This document shows positions 9,125 to 17,800 of a stretch of DNA of 64,000 bases, in pieces. How positions within the stretch are numbered: the first letter of the stretch is position 1; every line of letters starts with the position of its first letter. The stretch spans positions 56,271 through 120,270 of the forward strand of contig NZ_JABRVQ010000009.1 in NCBI RefSeq assembly GCF_013248965.1. The letters run 5' to 3'. The notes below the pieces were generated by a model, which was not told the origin of the DNA, searched no databases, and was given only the letters and a program-made list of their open reading frames with translations. This DNA is from Psychrobacter okhotskensis. GTDB taxonomy: Bacteria; Pseudomonadota; Gammaproteobacteria; Pseudomonadales; Moraxellaceae. The translations under genes and the position numbers were made by a program.

Positions 9125-9322
9125 ATGATGAAAACAGATAAGAAATTGAATAGAGTTTTTCAGATAGAAATTGTGGAAACACTCAGCAATATCGTAGAAG
9201 TTGATGCAGAGAACGAGCAAGAAGCACTATTAAGAGCGCAAGATATGTATCGTAATGAAGAGGTTGTTTTATATCCCGATGATTTTATTGACACCAAATT
9301 TAATATTTTTGCGCGAGAATAA
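9125..9322 (+). CDS. DpnD/PcfM-like small protein
   Basis: A 65-residue protein beginning MMKTDKKLNRVFQIEIVETL. The pattern of EIVETL, then V-V-DAENEQEAL, then MYRNEEVVLYPDDFID matches my memory of the DpnD-PcfM domain, named in part after the gene next to DpnI in Streptococcus. Its molecular role is not known to me. I chose ATG 9125 because GGGA lies six bases upstream; an in-frame TTG at 9113 is possible. It ends only six bases from the stop of the convergent pabC, which marks the right edge of the island. Confidence 0.7.
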   Translation: MMKTDKKLNRVFQIEIVETLSNIVEVDAENEQEALLRAQDMYRNEEVVLYPDDFIDTKFNIFARE

Positions 9323-9328
9323 ATAGCT

Positions 9329-10366
9329 TTATTTAGCCGATATTTTTTGACTTTTAAAACCCACCACTTCACCCGACAATAACGTCAGACTGCTCATCGG
9401 CATAATACCGCGTAACGCATTGCAAAAGAACAGTTGGCTTAACTGCGGCAAATCTTCATCTGATAACGATCTGATAATGACTGGCTGTTCTGTGCTGGAT
9501 AGCCCATCGATGAGCGCTTGCCGCATCACGCCAGCGACGCCCGATTGTGCCATCGACGGCGTGTACCATTGACCAGTGCTCAGATAGTTGCCGTTGTTTT
9601 GAGGATGTGAAGGATTGGACGATTTTGCGAATGGCGATTCTGATAATTGATAGAACACATTACTCATCGTTCCTTCAACCCACTGCCCGCTCATATCACG
9701 CAGCAGACCTTCGCCAATATTTGGCTCTGTATTGGCTGGTAAATGCTTGGTTTGTAATGAATGGGACGTCAATTCTTGGGCTTTGATGCGTTGCAGCTCG
9801 GCGCTTGCCAGCACAGTATCGAGGCGATTTAAGCTTTTGAGTCCGGCCAGCGGTGGCGGTAAGCAAGCAATTTGAGAAGACAAACAAATGGCAGAAGCCA
9901 CTGGTTGCACAGGCACTAAGCACCCATCAGGTAAAGACATCTGCTCAGCAGTGGCGAGAGGCATGGCGGAAGACTTGAGCCAGATCTCACACGCACTGCC
10001 GGACGTGCTTGGCGTATAACCATAACCAAGGACATCTTGCACCGCGCGGGTGACGATAAGCTTAAGCATGCCTTGCTGCAAGTGCTTGGCCTGTCTATGC
10101 AAGGTAGCTAACAGTGCTCGGCTATCGATATCGAGATGCAAGGCACTGGCATGAGAGTCCAGACGCTGCTGATGATAGCTCGACCACAGTATCCGTCCAT
10201 CGATGACGCCCATAGTGGTAAAAAAGCCATCACCGTATGCCAGTCCGCGATTGTCTAAAGGCAGTGTGGTTACGACTGTTAATGCTGTCTCTGCTTCGTC
10301 ATCGCTAGCCGCGCTTAAAGGTTGCAGACGTAGCCAGCTGTTGGACGGCGGCATAATGGCGGCCAC
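9329..10366 (-). CDS. pabC: Aminodeoxychorismate lyase
   Basis: PLP-dependent fold-type IV enzyme that converts 4-amino-4-deoxychorismate to p-aminobenzoate and pyruvate for folate synthesis. The sequence shows RGLAYGDGFFTT near the N-terminus, the PLP-binding Lys in LAGLKSLNRLD, and VEGTMSNVFY with GVAGVMRQALI in the C-terminal half. At 345 aa it is longer than E. coli PabC (269 aa), with an insertion around SESPFAKSSNPSHPQNNG. It starts three bases after the lipoprotein gene, so the two are probably co-transcribed. In many gammaproteobacteria pabC is directly followed by mltG and tmk; here the DpnI island intervenes. Confidence 0.92.
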   Translation of the reverse strand: MAAIMPPSNSWLRLQPLSAASDDEAETALTVVTTLPLDNRGLAYGDGFFTTMGVIDGRILWSSYHQQRLDSHASALHLDIDSRALLATLHRQAKHLQQGMLKLIVTRAVQDVLGYGYTPSTSGSACEIWLKSSAMPLATAEQMSLPDGCLVPVQPVASAICLSSQIACLPPPLAGLKSLNRLDTVLASAELQRIKAQELTSHSLQTKHLPANTEPNIGEGLLRDMSGQWVEGTMSNVFYQLSESPFAKSSNPSHPQNNGNYLSTGQWYTPSMAQSGVAGVMRQALIDGLSSTEQPVIIRSLSDEDLPQLSQLFFCNALRGIMPMSSLTLLSGEVVGFKSQKISAK

Positions 10367-10369
10367 CGT

Positions 10370-11059
10370 TTAGCTATTGTCTGTTTGCGCATCGGCTTTA
10401 TTCAGCACCAGCATACAGCTGTAAAACTCACATTTCGCCAGCTCTATTTTTTGTCCACCGACGGTTTTATTCTTAATAATTTGACCGCCCAGCATATCAG
10501 CGATTAATTTTCCGCCCTCATCACCCATCAGCTGACGCGCTAGCATATAGGATTTTTTGGCATGGTTTTGACTCAGCTCTTTTTCTTTTTTTGAGTCGGT
10601 TGGATTGGCATAATACCAGCCAAGCTCCAGATATTTTTCGGAGTCGATAAGGTCTAAATAAGGCGCATCGGTATCCATAAAGCGATACTTAGAGGCCGAA
10701 TTACTGGCGTAGTCTAGGCTGTTTTCGTCCGTGCTGACCACTTTACCAAAGGTCGACTTGATATCATCCAACGCATCAACCGTAAGCGGGTCTACTGGGG
10801 CAGCGCTCCACGACGCAACCTCATATTTTACTGGTATGCCTTGCTGAGCAGTGGCACCATCTAAGTCGGCGGTTTTGGTCGGAGTGGTTTGCGTAGAGGT
10901 ATTCGCAGCGCTCTGCTCGCTAGTGCTTGCCGCACTGGCCTCTGGATTTTGGGCGTCTTCTTTGGTGCTATCACAGCCACTCAACGTCACGCCAACTGCC
11001 ATTATCATACTGACCATCAAGGTCTGTAGGTTATTATTCAACATGGACAATTTACTCAC
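10370..11059 (-). CDS. Putative lipoprotein of unknown function
   Basis: A 229-residue predicted lipoprotein. A basic N-terminus and hydrophobic stretch end in the lipobox TLSGC, giving lipidation at Cys29. About 45 residues rich in Ser, Thr, Ala and Gln follow, then a folded-looking domain with two Cys residues near the C-terminus (AKCEFYSCMLVL). No family recognised. It is translationally close to pabC (3 bp), but nothing in the sequence suggests a folate role. Confidence 0.8.
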   Translation of the reverse strand: MSKLSMLNNNLQTLMVSMIMAVGVTLSGCDSTKEDAQNPEASAASTSEQSAANTSTQTTPTKTADLDGATAQQGIPVKYEVASWSAAPVDPLTVDALDDIKSTFGKVVSTDENSLDYASNSASKYRFMDTDAPYLDLIDSEKYLELGWYYANPTDSKKEKELSQNHAKKSYMLARQLMGDEGGKLIADMLGGQIIKNKTVGGQKIELAKCEFYSCMLVLNKADAQTDNS

Positions 11060-11417
11060 ACTTTTAGATTGGTCTCAAAATAGTATTAACGAGCTGGCAG
11101 ATGTGCCACTGATAATGAAGAATGTTGTTATTAAAAAGCTTGGTTGTAACCTAGCAGTTCCTGGCGTCTATTGATATCGATTTTTATGCTCACTAGTTTA
11201 CCCAACTGCTGAACGCTTGACTACCCTTTAGGTTACGGATACCGCTCCCAGACAGTACAGATTTGTTAAAGACCTCACGTCTTAAAACGCTGTGTTTAAT
11301 CGTGTATTTATTCCTTAACCGCTCCATTTGTCAAACATAACGTTATCCCTTATGATGAGTGGGTTTGAATGCTTACCAATCTGACCACTCCATGCCCTTA
11401 CTGCCAGCGGACTATTT
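11060..11417. other. Divergent intergenic region upstream of aroE
   Basis: About 360 bases between the lipoprotein gene and aroE. A strong plus-strand promoter candidate lies at 11328-11356. Nothing else is recognisable. Confidence 0.5.
11328..11356 (+). promoter_or_regulatory. Candidate sigma-70 promoter of aroE
   Basis: TTGTCA, 17-base spacer, TATGAT: five of six matches in each hexamer. It lies about 60 bases upstream of the aroE start. Confidence 0.6.
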
Positions 11418-12278
11418 ATGACCCAGCACTTTATCGTTATTGGCAATCCGATTGCCCACAGCAAATCCCCTGCAATCCATACCCAGTTCGCCGCGCAGGC
11501 AGGGATTGAAATTAGCTATCAGCGCCAGTATTGTCCCGATGAGGCAGCCAGTTTTATGGCGGTTATTGAGGCGTTTTTTCATGGTGGCGGTGTGGGTGCT
11601 AACGTGACGGTTCCTTTTAAACAAGTCGCTTATGCGTGCTGTCAGGCACGTGGTGGCTTATCAGAGCACGCCAAAGTCGCTGGTGCGGTCAATACGATTC
11701 TGCTCAATAAAGCGCTATTAAAAAGCGGCGCGCCAATAGCAGAGGCACTATACGGCGACAATACTGATGGGCAAGGATTGGTCAATCATATCAGTAGCTT
11801 GGGTTGGCCGCTAGAGGGTGCACGCGTTGCCCTCATTGGCGCGGGCGGTGCGGCACGCGGGGTGATACTACCCCTGATTCAAGCAGGTATCGGAACCCTG
11901 ACAATTGCCAATCGCACAGTGAGCAAAGCCTGTGACTTAGTCAGCGAGCTTAGCGCCGCCAGTACCTCTATTAGTCAGCAGCAGATTACCGCTTGTACCA
12001 CTAGCGAGCTGCGCGGACAGTTCGATATTATTATTAATGCCACATCGATTGGTCTATCAGGTGAGACTTTGCCACTGAGCGACACCCTACACGGTCACTA
12101 TGCTTACGACATGATGTACGGTCGCACGCTACCGTTCTTGGAGCATTTCGCGGCACGTGGTGCGCAAATATCAGACGGCTACGGCATGCTTATCGGTCAA
12201 GCCGCCTTAAGTTTTGAGCGTTGGACGGGTCACAGTATCGATGTAGTGCAAGCCACTAAAGCCCTCAACGTCAAATGA
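11418..12278 (+). CDS. aroE: Shikimate dehydrogenase (NADP+)
   Basis: Reduces 3-dehydroshikimate to shikimate in the aromatic amino-acid pathway. The substrate site appears as GNPIAHSKSP near the N-terminus and GANVTVPFKQ with its catalytic Lys. The nucleotide-binding loop is GAGGAARGV, followed by NRT, which contacts NADP phosphate in this family. INATSIGL and DMMYG complete the AroE signature. At 286 aa the length is normal. It is a single gene with its own promoter candidate and converges on the FUSC gene. Confidence 0.96.
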   Translation: MTQHFIVIGNPIAHSKSPAIHTQFAAQAGIEISYQRQYCPDEAASFMAVIEAFFHGGGVGANVTVPFKQVAYACCQARGGLSEHAKVAGAVNTILLNKALLKSGAPIAEALYGDNTDGQGLVNHISSLGWPLEGARVALIGAGGAARGVILPLIQAGIGTLTIANRTVSKACDLVSELSAASTSISQQQITACTTSELRGQFDIIINATSIGLSGETLPLSDTLHGHYAYDMMYGRTLPFLEHFAARGAQISDGYGMLIGQAALSFERWTGHSIDVVQATKALNVK

Positions 12279-12359
12279 CTTACACGACCATTTAGTGGCT
12301 TGTGTGTGAACAGCAGAATTATAAGGCTCTCTCATATGCTTTGAATTTATGGTGTTGAT

Positions 12360-13499
12360 TTAGTGTTTCGTTGTTTGACTAAAACGCGCCAGCATCCAGT
12401 TTTCTATCTGGCGTAACGGTACGCGCAAACGGTTTGAATGAATCGCCAGACCACCGCTAAGACCGACGACGCAGCCAATCGTGGTATCAAGCATGCGCAC
12501 ACGAATGACTTCCTCAGCCACGGGCTGCAACAGCGACATGCTGCCATATTCAGCGATAAATATGGTTAATGGGGTGATAAATACCACCGCCAAGCCATAA
12601 TGACGATCAACCAACGCCTCGATACAGAGCATCATGAGCAGCACTGCTATCGCAACGCCCCATATCGACAGCCCCCACGATAGCATCCAACCTGCCACTG
12701 CCATTCCGACCAACGTACCGAGCAAGCGATGCACTTGTTTGATCCACATCGTGCGTAGCTGCATACCTTGAATGATGATAAAGCAGCTCATGGCCGCCCA
12801 ATAGGGATATGGCATCTTTAGCAATACTGCGATTGCCAACGCCAAGCTCACAAAGCTGGTCACAATAAGGCTGTCGCTAATCATGTCCGGCTCATAGGTA
12901 TAAAGCGGCGCAGGCACTATAGGACGCGTGGCTAACAAAAACAGACTATAAAGCAGCGCGAGCAACATCGAGATGCCACTACCCAACATCACCAGCCCTG
13001 TCGCTGACAATACTTGCGCTAATGGCACAGGTATGAATAAGGCGATTGCTCCCGCCATCATGACAAACAACCCTGCTGGTGGTGGCTGCTGATAATAGCG
13101 ACCCAACATGACAATAGTAAAGGCAAGTAGCGCAAATACAGGCAGGCGCAGCACAGGTATCTGCTGAGCGATCAGTCCAAGCGCAAAGCTCATCACTATG
13201 GCAAAGCCCCACGCCATAATCGTCACCAGACGATACGGTAGCGTGCCTGACAATGGCAAATTAAGGATAATCATCGCCCCCAACGAGGCCTTGATACCTG
13301 AGGATAAGGCGTCAAAATAAGCACCAACGAATACGGGAAAGCTAATCGCAATAGCGGCGATAATCGGCATATGCCACGGTCTTTTACTGCGGTTAACCGT
13401 TAACAGATGCGTCAGCTCACCTGAAATTAAAGACTTAATATAGGCAAATAGGGTTGTCAACCAAGATACCAGACCTGCCTTGCGCTTTGGTGCGCTCAT
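12360..13499 (-). CDS. FUSC-family inner-membrane protein
   Basis: A 379-residue membrane protein with about ten hydrophobic segments in two blocks of the FUSC (fusaric-acid-resistance, YccS/AaeB-like) type. The second block has the family pattern around PYPYWAAMSCFIIIQGMQLRTMWIKQVHRLLGTLVGMAVAG. It lacks the long soluble domains of full YccS/AaeB proteins. The likely role is export of aromatic acids or related compounds, but the substrate cannot be inferred. No membrane-fusion partner is adjacent. It is divergent from the acyl-CoA dehydrogenase gene. Confidence 0.8.
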   Translation of the reverse strand: MSAPKRKAGLVSWLTTLFAYIKSLISGELTHLLTVNRSKRPWHMPIIAAIAISFPVFVGAYFDALSSGIKASLGAMIILNLPLSGTLPYRLVTIMAWGFAIVMSFALGLIAQQIPVLRLPVFALLAFTIVMLGRYYQQPPPAGLFVMMAGAIALFIPVPLAQVLSATGLVMLGSGISMLLALLYSLFLLATRPIVPAPLYTYEPDMISDSLIVTSFVSLALAIAVLLKMPYPYWAAMSCFIIIQGMQLRTMWIKQVHRLLGTLVGMAVAGWMLSWGLSIWGVAIAVLLMMLCIEALVDRHYGLAVVFITPLTIFIAEYGSMSLLQPVAEEVIRVRMLDTTIGCVVGLSGGLAIHSNRLRVPLRQIENWMLARFSQTTKH

Positions 13500-13946
13500 A
13501 ACTCGCTTTCCTTATTCTGTCGATAGTCGATCGATATTTCTTAAATGGTTTTTGAGATTTCTTGGATTAATGGCGCGGTACTTATTTGCTATTAATTTAC
13601 ATGCGGTTTATATAAAAATTATTCATGACGCACAAGTACTGCCAATTTAAATACCGCCTTATTAACTTATAACTTAATTTGATGTATAATTTTACGAATT
13701 ATGAATATTAGTTATACGTTATATATTTGTGGCTGTAGAAGTCTTATACTCGTATCACCGTCATAGTAGTTGACTTTTATTAAGTAACGCTTGACCATAC
13801 CTATAGCGGACAAGAATTTATTCATAAGTCCCATCGATCCTCCATAAGATCATTCATTTGCCACAAAAAATAAGCAAACATTCACTTGAATACACTTAGG
13901 TTTGAATCCTAGTGCTATGACAGTGAACCAACCAAAGAGACCAACT
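13500..13946. other. AT-rich divergent promoter region
   Basis: About 450 bases between the FUSC gene and the acyl-CoA dehydrogenase gene. It is AT-rich with a plausible plus-strand promoter at 13662-13690. No gene or repeat recognised. Confidence 0.5.
13662..13690 (+). promoter_or_regulatory. Candidate promoter for the acyl-CoA dehydrogenase gene
   Basis: TTAACT, 17-base spacer, perfect TATAAT. It would give a leader of about 250 bases. Confidence 0.4.
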
Positions 13947-15767
13947 ATGTTAACTTACAAAGCACCTTTACGTGATATCAAGTTTTTAATAAATGATGTT
14001 TTCGACTTTCAGACGCATTACAAAGATTTAGACAACGGCGCAAATGCTGATCCTGAAACGGTCGATATGATTTTGCAAAGCTTTGCTGACTTCTCTGAAA
14101 ATGTCTTAGCCCCTTTGTACCAGCCAGCAGATGCAGAAGGCTGTCATTTTGAAGAGGGTGTTGTCACTACCCCTAAAGGCTTTAAAGAAGCTTACGATCA
14201 GTTTGTAGACGGCGGCTGGCAAGGTATTTCGTACCCTGAAGAGTACGGCGGTATGAACTTGCCTATGTCAATCAACCTCATTAAGTCTGAAATGATGGGT
14301 ACGGCGAACTGGCCGTGGGCAATGTATCCTGGCCTATCGACAGGTTGTATCAATACCATCATGCAATACGGTACTGATGAGCAAAAAGAAACGTACCTGC
14401 ATAAATTGGTTGAAGGCACGTGGGCAGGTACGATGTGCTTGACTGAGCCGCAGTGTGGTACCGATTTAGGACAAGTAAAGTCAAAAGCGATTCCACAAGA
14501 AGACGGCAGCTACAAGCTTAGCGGTACTAAGATTTTCATCTCAAGTGGTGAGCACGACTTGACTGACAATATCGTCCATATCGTCTTAGCACGCCTACCA
14601 GATGCGCCAGAAGGCACTCGTGGTATCTCATTATTTATCGTACCAAAATTCTTGCCAAATGCCGATGGCGAAGCAGGCGAGCGCAATGGCGTTACTTGTG
14701 GCTCTATCGAGCACAAAATGGGTATCAGCTCATCAGCGACTTGTGTACTGAACTTCGACGGCGCGTTAGGTTATCTCATCGGTGAGCCGAACAAAGGCCT
14801 AAAAGCCATGTTCACCTTTATGAACACCGCCCGTATCGGTACTGGTATCCAAGGTTTGGCACACACTGAGCTGTCTTTCCAAAACGCCCTACCGTATGCG
14901 AAAGATCGTCGTTCAATGCGTACGTTGTCAGGGACCAAAGATCCTGAAAAAGTAGCCGATGCTATCATTCATCACGCTGACGTTCGTCGTATGCTATTGA
15001 CGCAAAAAGCCTTTGCTGAAGGCGGTCGCTCAATGATTTATCACTCAGCGCGTTATGCCGACAAAATGTCGCAAGGCGTTGCCAACGGTGATGATGCTGA
15101 GTTTGAAAAGTGGGATGACAAATTAGGCTTCTATACGCCTATCCTAAAAGGCTTTTTAACCGAGCTAGGTATCGAAGCGGCCAAGCATGGTCAGCAGATA
15201 TATGGCGGTCACGGCTATATCAAAGAATGGGGCATGGAGCTGATCGCTCGTGATGCACGTATTGCCACTATGTACGAAGGTACCACTGGCGTACAGGCAC
15301 TTGATTTGTTAGGTCGTAAGGTTATCTTGCAGTCTAAAGGTAAAATCATCCGTGATTACACCTCAAGCATCATGAAATGGTGTGGCGAGTACGCACTTGA
15401 TAAAGACATGCGTAAATTCGTTTGGGCATTGACCAAGCTTTGTGCTGAGTGGAACACCCTAACCGTACGCTTGATGCTAATGGCACGTAAAGACCGTGAA
15501 ATCATCTCAGCCGCATCAGAAGATTTCTTGATGTACTCAGGCTATGTCATGATGGGTTACCACTGGGCGCGTATGGCGGCTGTCGCTTATGACAAGCTAA
15601 AAAATGGCGGCACTGAGTCACCAGAATTCTACAAAGCTAAAATCCAAACGGCTGAGTTCTATTTTGATAAGATTCTACCACGTACCTCAGGCCACGCCGA
15701 AGGTATGGTGGCACCAAGCGAAAGCATGACTGCCATGAAAATCGAAAACTTTGCTTTCTTAGACTAA
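13947..15767 (+). CDS. Acyl-CoA dehydrogenase, large C-terminal-domain type
   Basis: FAD enzyme introducing the 2,3-double bond in acyl-CoA during beta-oxidation. The sequence shows MCLTEPQCGTDLG (FAD/substrate loop), ISSGEHD and YGGHGYIKEWGMELIARDARIATMYEGTTG near residues 425-455, where the catalytic Glu of this branch (IYEGT) sits. A C-terminal domain adds about 150 residues, giving 606 aa against about 380 for the short-chain enzymes. I chose ATG 13947 because homologues begin MLTYKAPLRD; the frame is open from ATG 13902. It is transcribed alone and ends in a strong terminator. Chain-length preference cannot be read. Confidence 0.92.
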   Translation: MLTYKAPLRDIKFLINDVFDFQTHYKDLDNGANADPETVDMILQSFADFSENVLAPLYQPADAEGCHFEEGVVTTPKGFKEAYDQFVDGGWQGISYPEEYGGMNLPMSINLIKSEMMGTANWPWAMYPGLSTGCINTIMQYGTDEQKETYLHKLVEGTWAGTMCLTEPQCGTDLGQVKSKAIPQEDGSYKLSGTKIFISSGEHDLTDNIVHIVLARLPDAPEGTRGISLFIVPKFLPNADGEAGERNGVTCGSIEHKMGISSSATCVLNFDGALGYLIGEPNKGLKAMFTFMNTARIGTGIQGLAHTELSFQNALPYAKDRRSMRTLSGTKDPEKVADAIIHHADVRRMLLTQKAFAEGGRSMIYHSARYADKMSQGVANGDDAEFEKWDDKLGFYTPILKGFLTELGIEAAKHGQQIYGGHGYIKEWGMELIARDARIATMYEGTTGVQALDLLGRKVILQSKGKIIRDYTSSIMKWCGEYALDKDMRKFVWALTKLCAEWNTLTVRLMLMARKDREIISAASEDFLMYSGYVMMGYHWARMAAVAYDKLKNGGTESPEFYKAKIQTAEFYFDKILPRTSGHAEGMVAPSESMTAMKIENFAFLD

Positions 15768-15810
15768 AATCATGACTAAGACTGTACGAGTTACTTGATT
15801 ATTAATAAAA

Positions 15811-15838
15811 AAAGCGCCTATTTATTAGGCGCTTTTTT
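15811..15838 (+). terminator. Rho-independent terminator after the acyl-CoA dehydrogenase gene
   Basis: Stem AAAGCGCCTA with its exact complement, a short TTTA-type loop and a run of six T. Confidence 0.9.
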
Positions 15839-15847
15839 ATGCTTAAC

Positions 15848-15900
15848 TAGGGGGTGTCCTCACTTCAAACGCTTGTATCTAAATGGGCTAAAAATGGCTA
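15848..15900. mobile_element. Family A MITE, half copy (A4)
   Basis: TAGGGGGTGTCCTCA opens a 53-bp stretch that is the reverse complement of the right end of the copy at 29836-30008 (segments TTTGTATCTGAATGG-like and TTTTTAGCC). The other half is missing and family B sequence starts immediately, so the two repeats are fused or one disrupted the other. Confidence 0.7.
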
Positions 15901-16011
15901 TGGTATTGCTGATATCAATTTTTTGTCGCCTCTGTCTGCGCAGGCACAGCAAGCAAGAAAAATGGATATCAGCAGTGCGTGAGGTGCCGATATTACTTTT
16001 CACTGACTATA
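15901..16011. repeat. Family B palindromic element (B1)
   Basis: The palindrome at 15908-15973 has CTGATATCAATTTTT on the left and AAAAATGGATATCAG on the right. They enclose the conserved core TGTCGCCTCTGTCTGCGCAG / GCACAGCAAGCAAG. The right end is TTACTTTTCACTGACTATA (inverted repeat TATAGTCAGTGAAAAG). The left inverted repeat is lost at the junction with family A. Confidence 0.8.
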
Positions 16012-16044
16012 GTAGATAAATAACAAAGTCAGTTAGGAGGTACG

Positions 16045-16521
16045 ATGTTTTTGGTTAAAAATAAAACTACTTTAACAACCGCGCAAGTGCTAAAAACGCT
16101 GTTGCTTAGTGCCACATTAATAGGCGTTAGCGCACACAGTGCGTTGGCTAAAAATAGTGACACCCCGATTCGTTTTGCCAAAGGCGCGCTTAGTAGTACA
16201 GTGACGGGACAGCTTAAGCCTAATGAAAACGAGCGCTGGTATCGCTTTGATGCCAGCAGCAGGCAATATGCCATTATTAATATTGCGCCCCTTACCGGCA
16301 CCCCAGAGACTGCCAATGTCGGCGTACTGCATATGCCGAATGGCACACAAGATGGCACCAAAGGCGGTATCATTTATCAAGGCTGCTTGCCTGCCACTGG
16401 CAAGTATCGATTGCGCATTGCTCGTAATCTGATGGCCACTCAAGGTCGCACCGCAGGTTATAGCGTTGAAGTGATTGTCTTACCTAAGTATGCTAGCGAG
16501 TCACTGTGCGAGTATTTGTAA
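16045..16521 (+). CDS. Secreted protein of unknown function
   Basis: A 158-residue protein with a clear Sec signal peptide (hydrophobic LKTLLLSATLIGVSAHSALA, cleavage after Ala35). The mature part is small and beta-rich. FAKGALSSTVTGQLKPNENERWYRFDASSRQYAIINI resembles the start of PPC-type (bacterial pre-peptidase) domains, but I am not certain. Two Cys (in GCLPATG and SLCEYL) could form a disulfide. AGGAGG eight bases upstream is a very strong ribosome-binding site, suggesting high expression. It lies just downstream of a fused repeat pair. Confidence 0.8.
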   Translation: MFLVKNKTTLTTAQVLKTLLLSATLIGVSAHSALAKNSDTPIRFAKGALSSTVTGQLKPNENERWYRFDASSRQYAIINIAPLTGTPETANVGVLHMPNGTQDGTKGGIIYQGCLPATGKYRLRIARNLMATQGRTAGYSVEVIVLPKYASESLCEYL

Positions 16522-16535
16522 GTATTCAATACGCC

Positions 16536-16910
16536 CTAGTCACCTAGCATTTTCTTATGATAAATCGCGCTGATTTCTTCCACCTCAACACAGATTTGTA
16601 TGCCTACGCGCTCTGATTGCTCGGTATCTAACACCTCTTCTATGGTAGCCGTTAATAGCTCAGCAAGCTGATGGCGTATGACCTCATCACGACCGGTCAT
16701 GATTTTTAGATGCGCATAAACAAAGCCATATGCCTGTTCGTCGTCTTCAACACCCACCAAAAATGTCTCAATAGGTATGATGCGTGCTTTGATATCCGTC
16801 GGCTTGCCAAAATGTCCACTATCCCAAAGCGCTTTGTTCAAAGACTTAAGCAAGGATTCTGCATGAGGGATACTGACATTGGGCGTGACTTGAATGGTTA
16901 AATGTGGCAT
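16536..16910 (-). CDS. 5-carboxymethyl-2-hydroxymuconate isomerase-family protein
   Basis: A 124-residue tautomerase-superfamily protein. It starts Met-Pro-His, so removal of Met would expose the N-terminal Pro used as catalytic base. The CHMI pattern is visible in MPHLTIQVTPNV, in the central FLVGVEDDEQAYGFVYAHLKIMTGR and in the Val/Glu-rich end. In catabolic clusters this enzyme isomerises a homoprotocatechuate intermediate. No such cluster is nearby, so the real substrate is unknown. A 17-bp tandem repeat begins 24 bases upstream of the start. Confidence 0.85.
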   Translation of the reverse strand: MPHLTIQVTPNVSIPHAESLLKSLNKALWDSGHFGKPTDIKARIIPIETFLVGVEDDEQAYGFVYAHLKIMTGRDEVIRHQLAELLTATIEEVLDTEQSERVGIQICVEVEEISAIYHKKMLGD

Positions 16911-16933
16911 GAGACTATCCTTAGAATATAATT

Positions 16934-17000
16934 ACCTTAAAAATATAAGCACCTTAAAAATATAAATATCTTAAAAAAATAAGTACATTAAAAAGCATGG
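16934..17000. repeat. Four-unit 17-bp tandem repeat
   Basis: Units ACCTTAAAAATATAAGC, ACCTTAAAAATATAAAT, ATCTTAAAAAAATAAGT and a degraded fourth unit run head to tail directly upstream of the CHMI-like gene on the minus strand. Sequence is AT-rich and non-coding. Confidence 0.7.
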
Positions 17001-17046
17001 AAAACGGATAAAAAATGAGTGTGCTTGGTCAGCACGAACCTAACCA

Positions 17047-17535
17047 TTATTCATCAGTGATGGCGGCAAAACGTGCGTCAAGGGTGGCGGCCAATTGTAT
17101 CGGTGGCAGTTCAATCTCTAAGCCGCGACGCCCCGCACTCACATAAATGGTTGGCTGCTGCTCAGCTGAACTGTCTATAATAGTCGCTAAGCGCTTCTTT
17201 TGTCCCAACGGACTGACCCCGCCCAGTACGTAACCTGTGCTACGTTCGACTTGCTTAGGGTCTGCCATCTGTACTTTTTTGCATATCAGCATTTTATTAG
17301 CAGACAGCGCTTTGGCCATTTTTTTGAAATTTAAAGTTCTATCAACGGGCAAGATAGCCACAGCTAGCGAGCCATGGTCAGTCGACACCACCAAGGTTTT
17401 GAATACTTGTTTTACCTCCACGCCCAGCTTTTCGGCAGCTTCTAAGCCATAAGATGCGGCACTACTGTCGTGAGTATATTCGTGCAGCTGATAATCAAGG
17501 CCGCGCTGTTTGGCAAGTTGGATAGCAGGAGTCAT
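17047..17535 (-). CDS. ybaK: YbaK-type Cys-tRNA(Pro)/Cys-tRNA(Cys) deacylase
   Basis: A trans-editing enzyme that hydrolyses Cys mischarged on tRNA(Pro). It shows the YbaK fold elements YQLHEYTHD, VFKTLVV, VAILPVDRTLNFKKMAKALSANK with the catalytic-region Lys, and YVLGGVSPLGQKK. At 162 aa it is a normal-length free-standing protein, not fused to ProRS. It stands alone between the CHMI-like gene and plsB. Confidence 0.93.
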   Translation of the reverse strand: MTPAIQLAKQRGLDYQLHEYTHDSSAASYGLEAAEKLGVEVKQVFKTLVVSTDHGSLAVAILPVDRTLNFKKMAKALSANKMLICKKVQMADPKQVERSTGYVLGGVSPLGQKKRLATIIDSSAEQQPTIYVSAGRRGLEIELPPIQLAATLDARFAAITDE

Positions 17536-17800
17536 AGGCGTTGAACTTTTGGTTGTTTGAAGGAGATTTGTTTAACAGCAGTGAGTGCGTGTACAGACTG
17601 GTCTGAATATTCATTCATGCTCGCTGACGCTATTATATTATTACGCTAAAGCCTTTAGACTTCAAATAATTGAGCCTTTTAAGCGGCATTTCACTCACAA
17701 AATAATTACCGATTCGTATTAATATTAGCAGTATATACAGACATAATATATCGCTTTGATGGCTTTTATGGCATCATAAGAGTAATACATTTCACTAATT

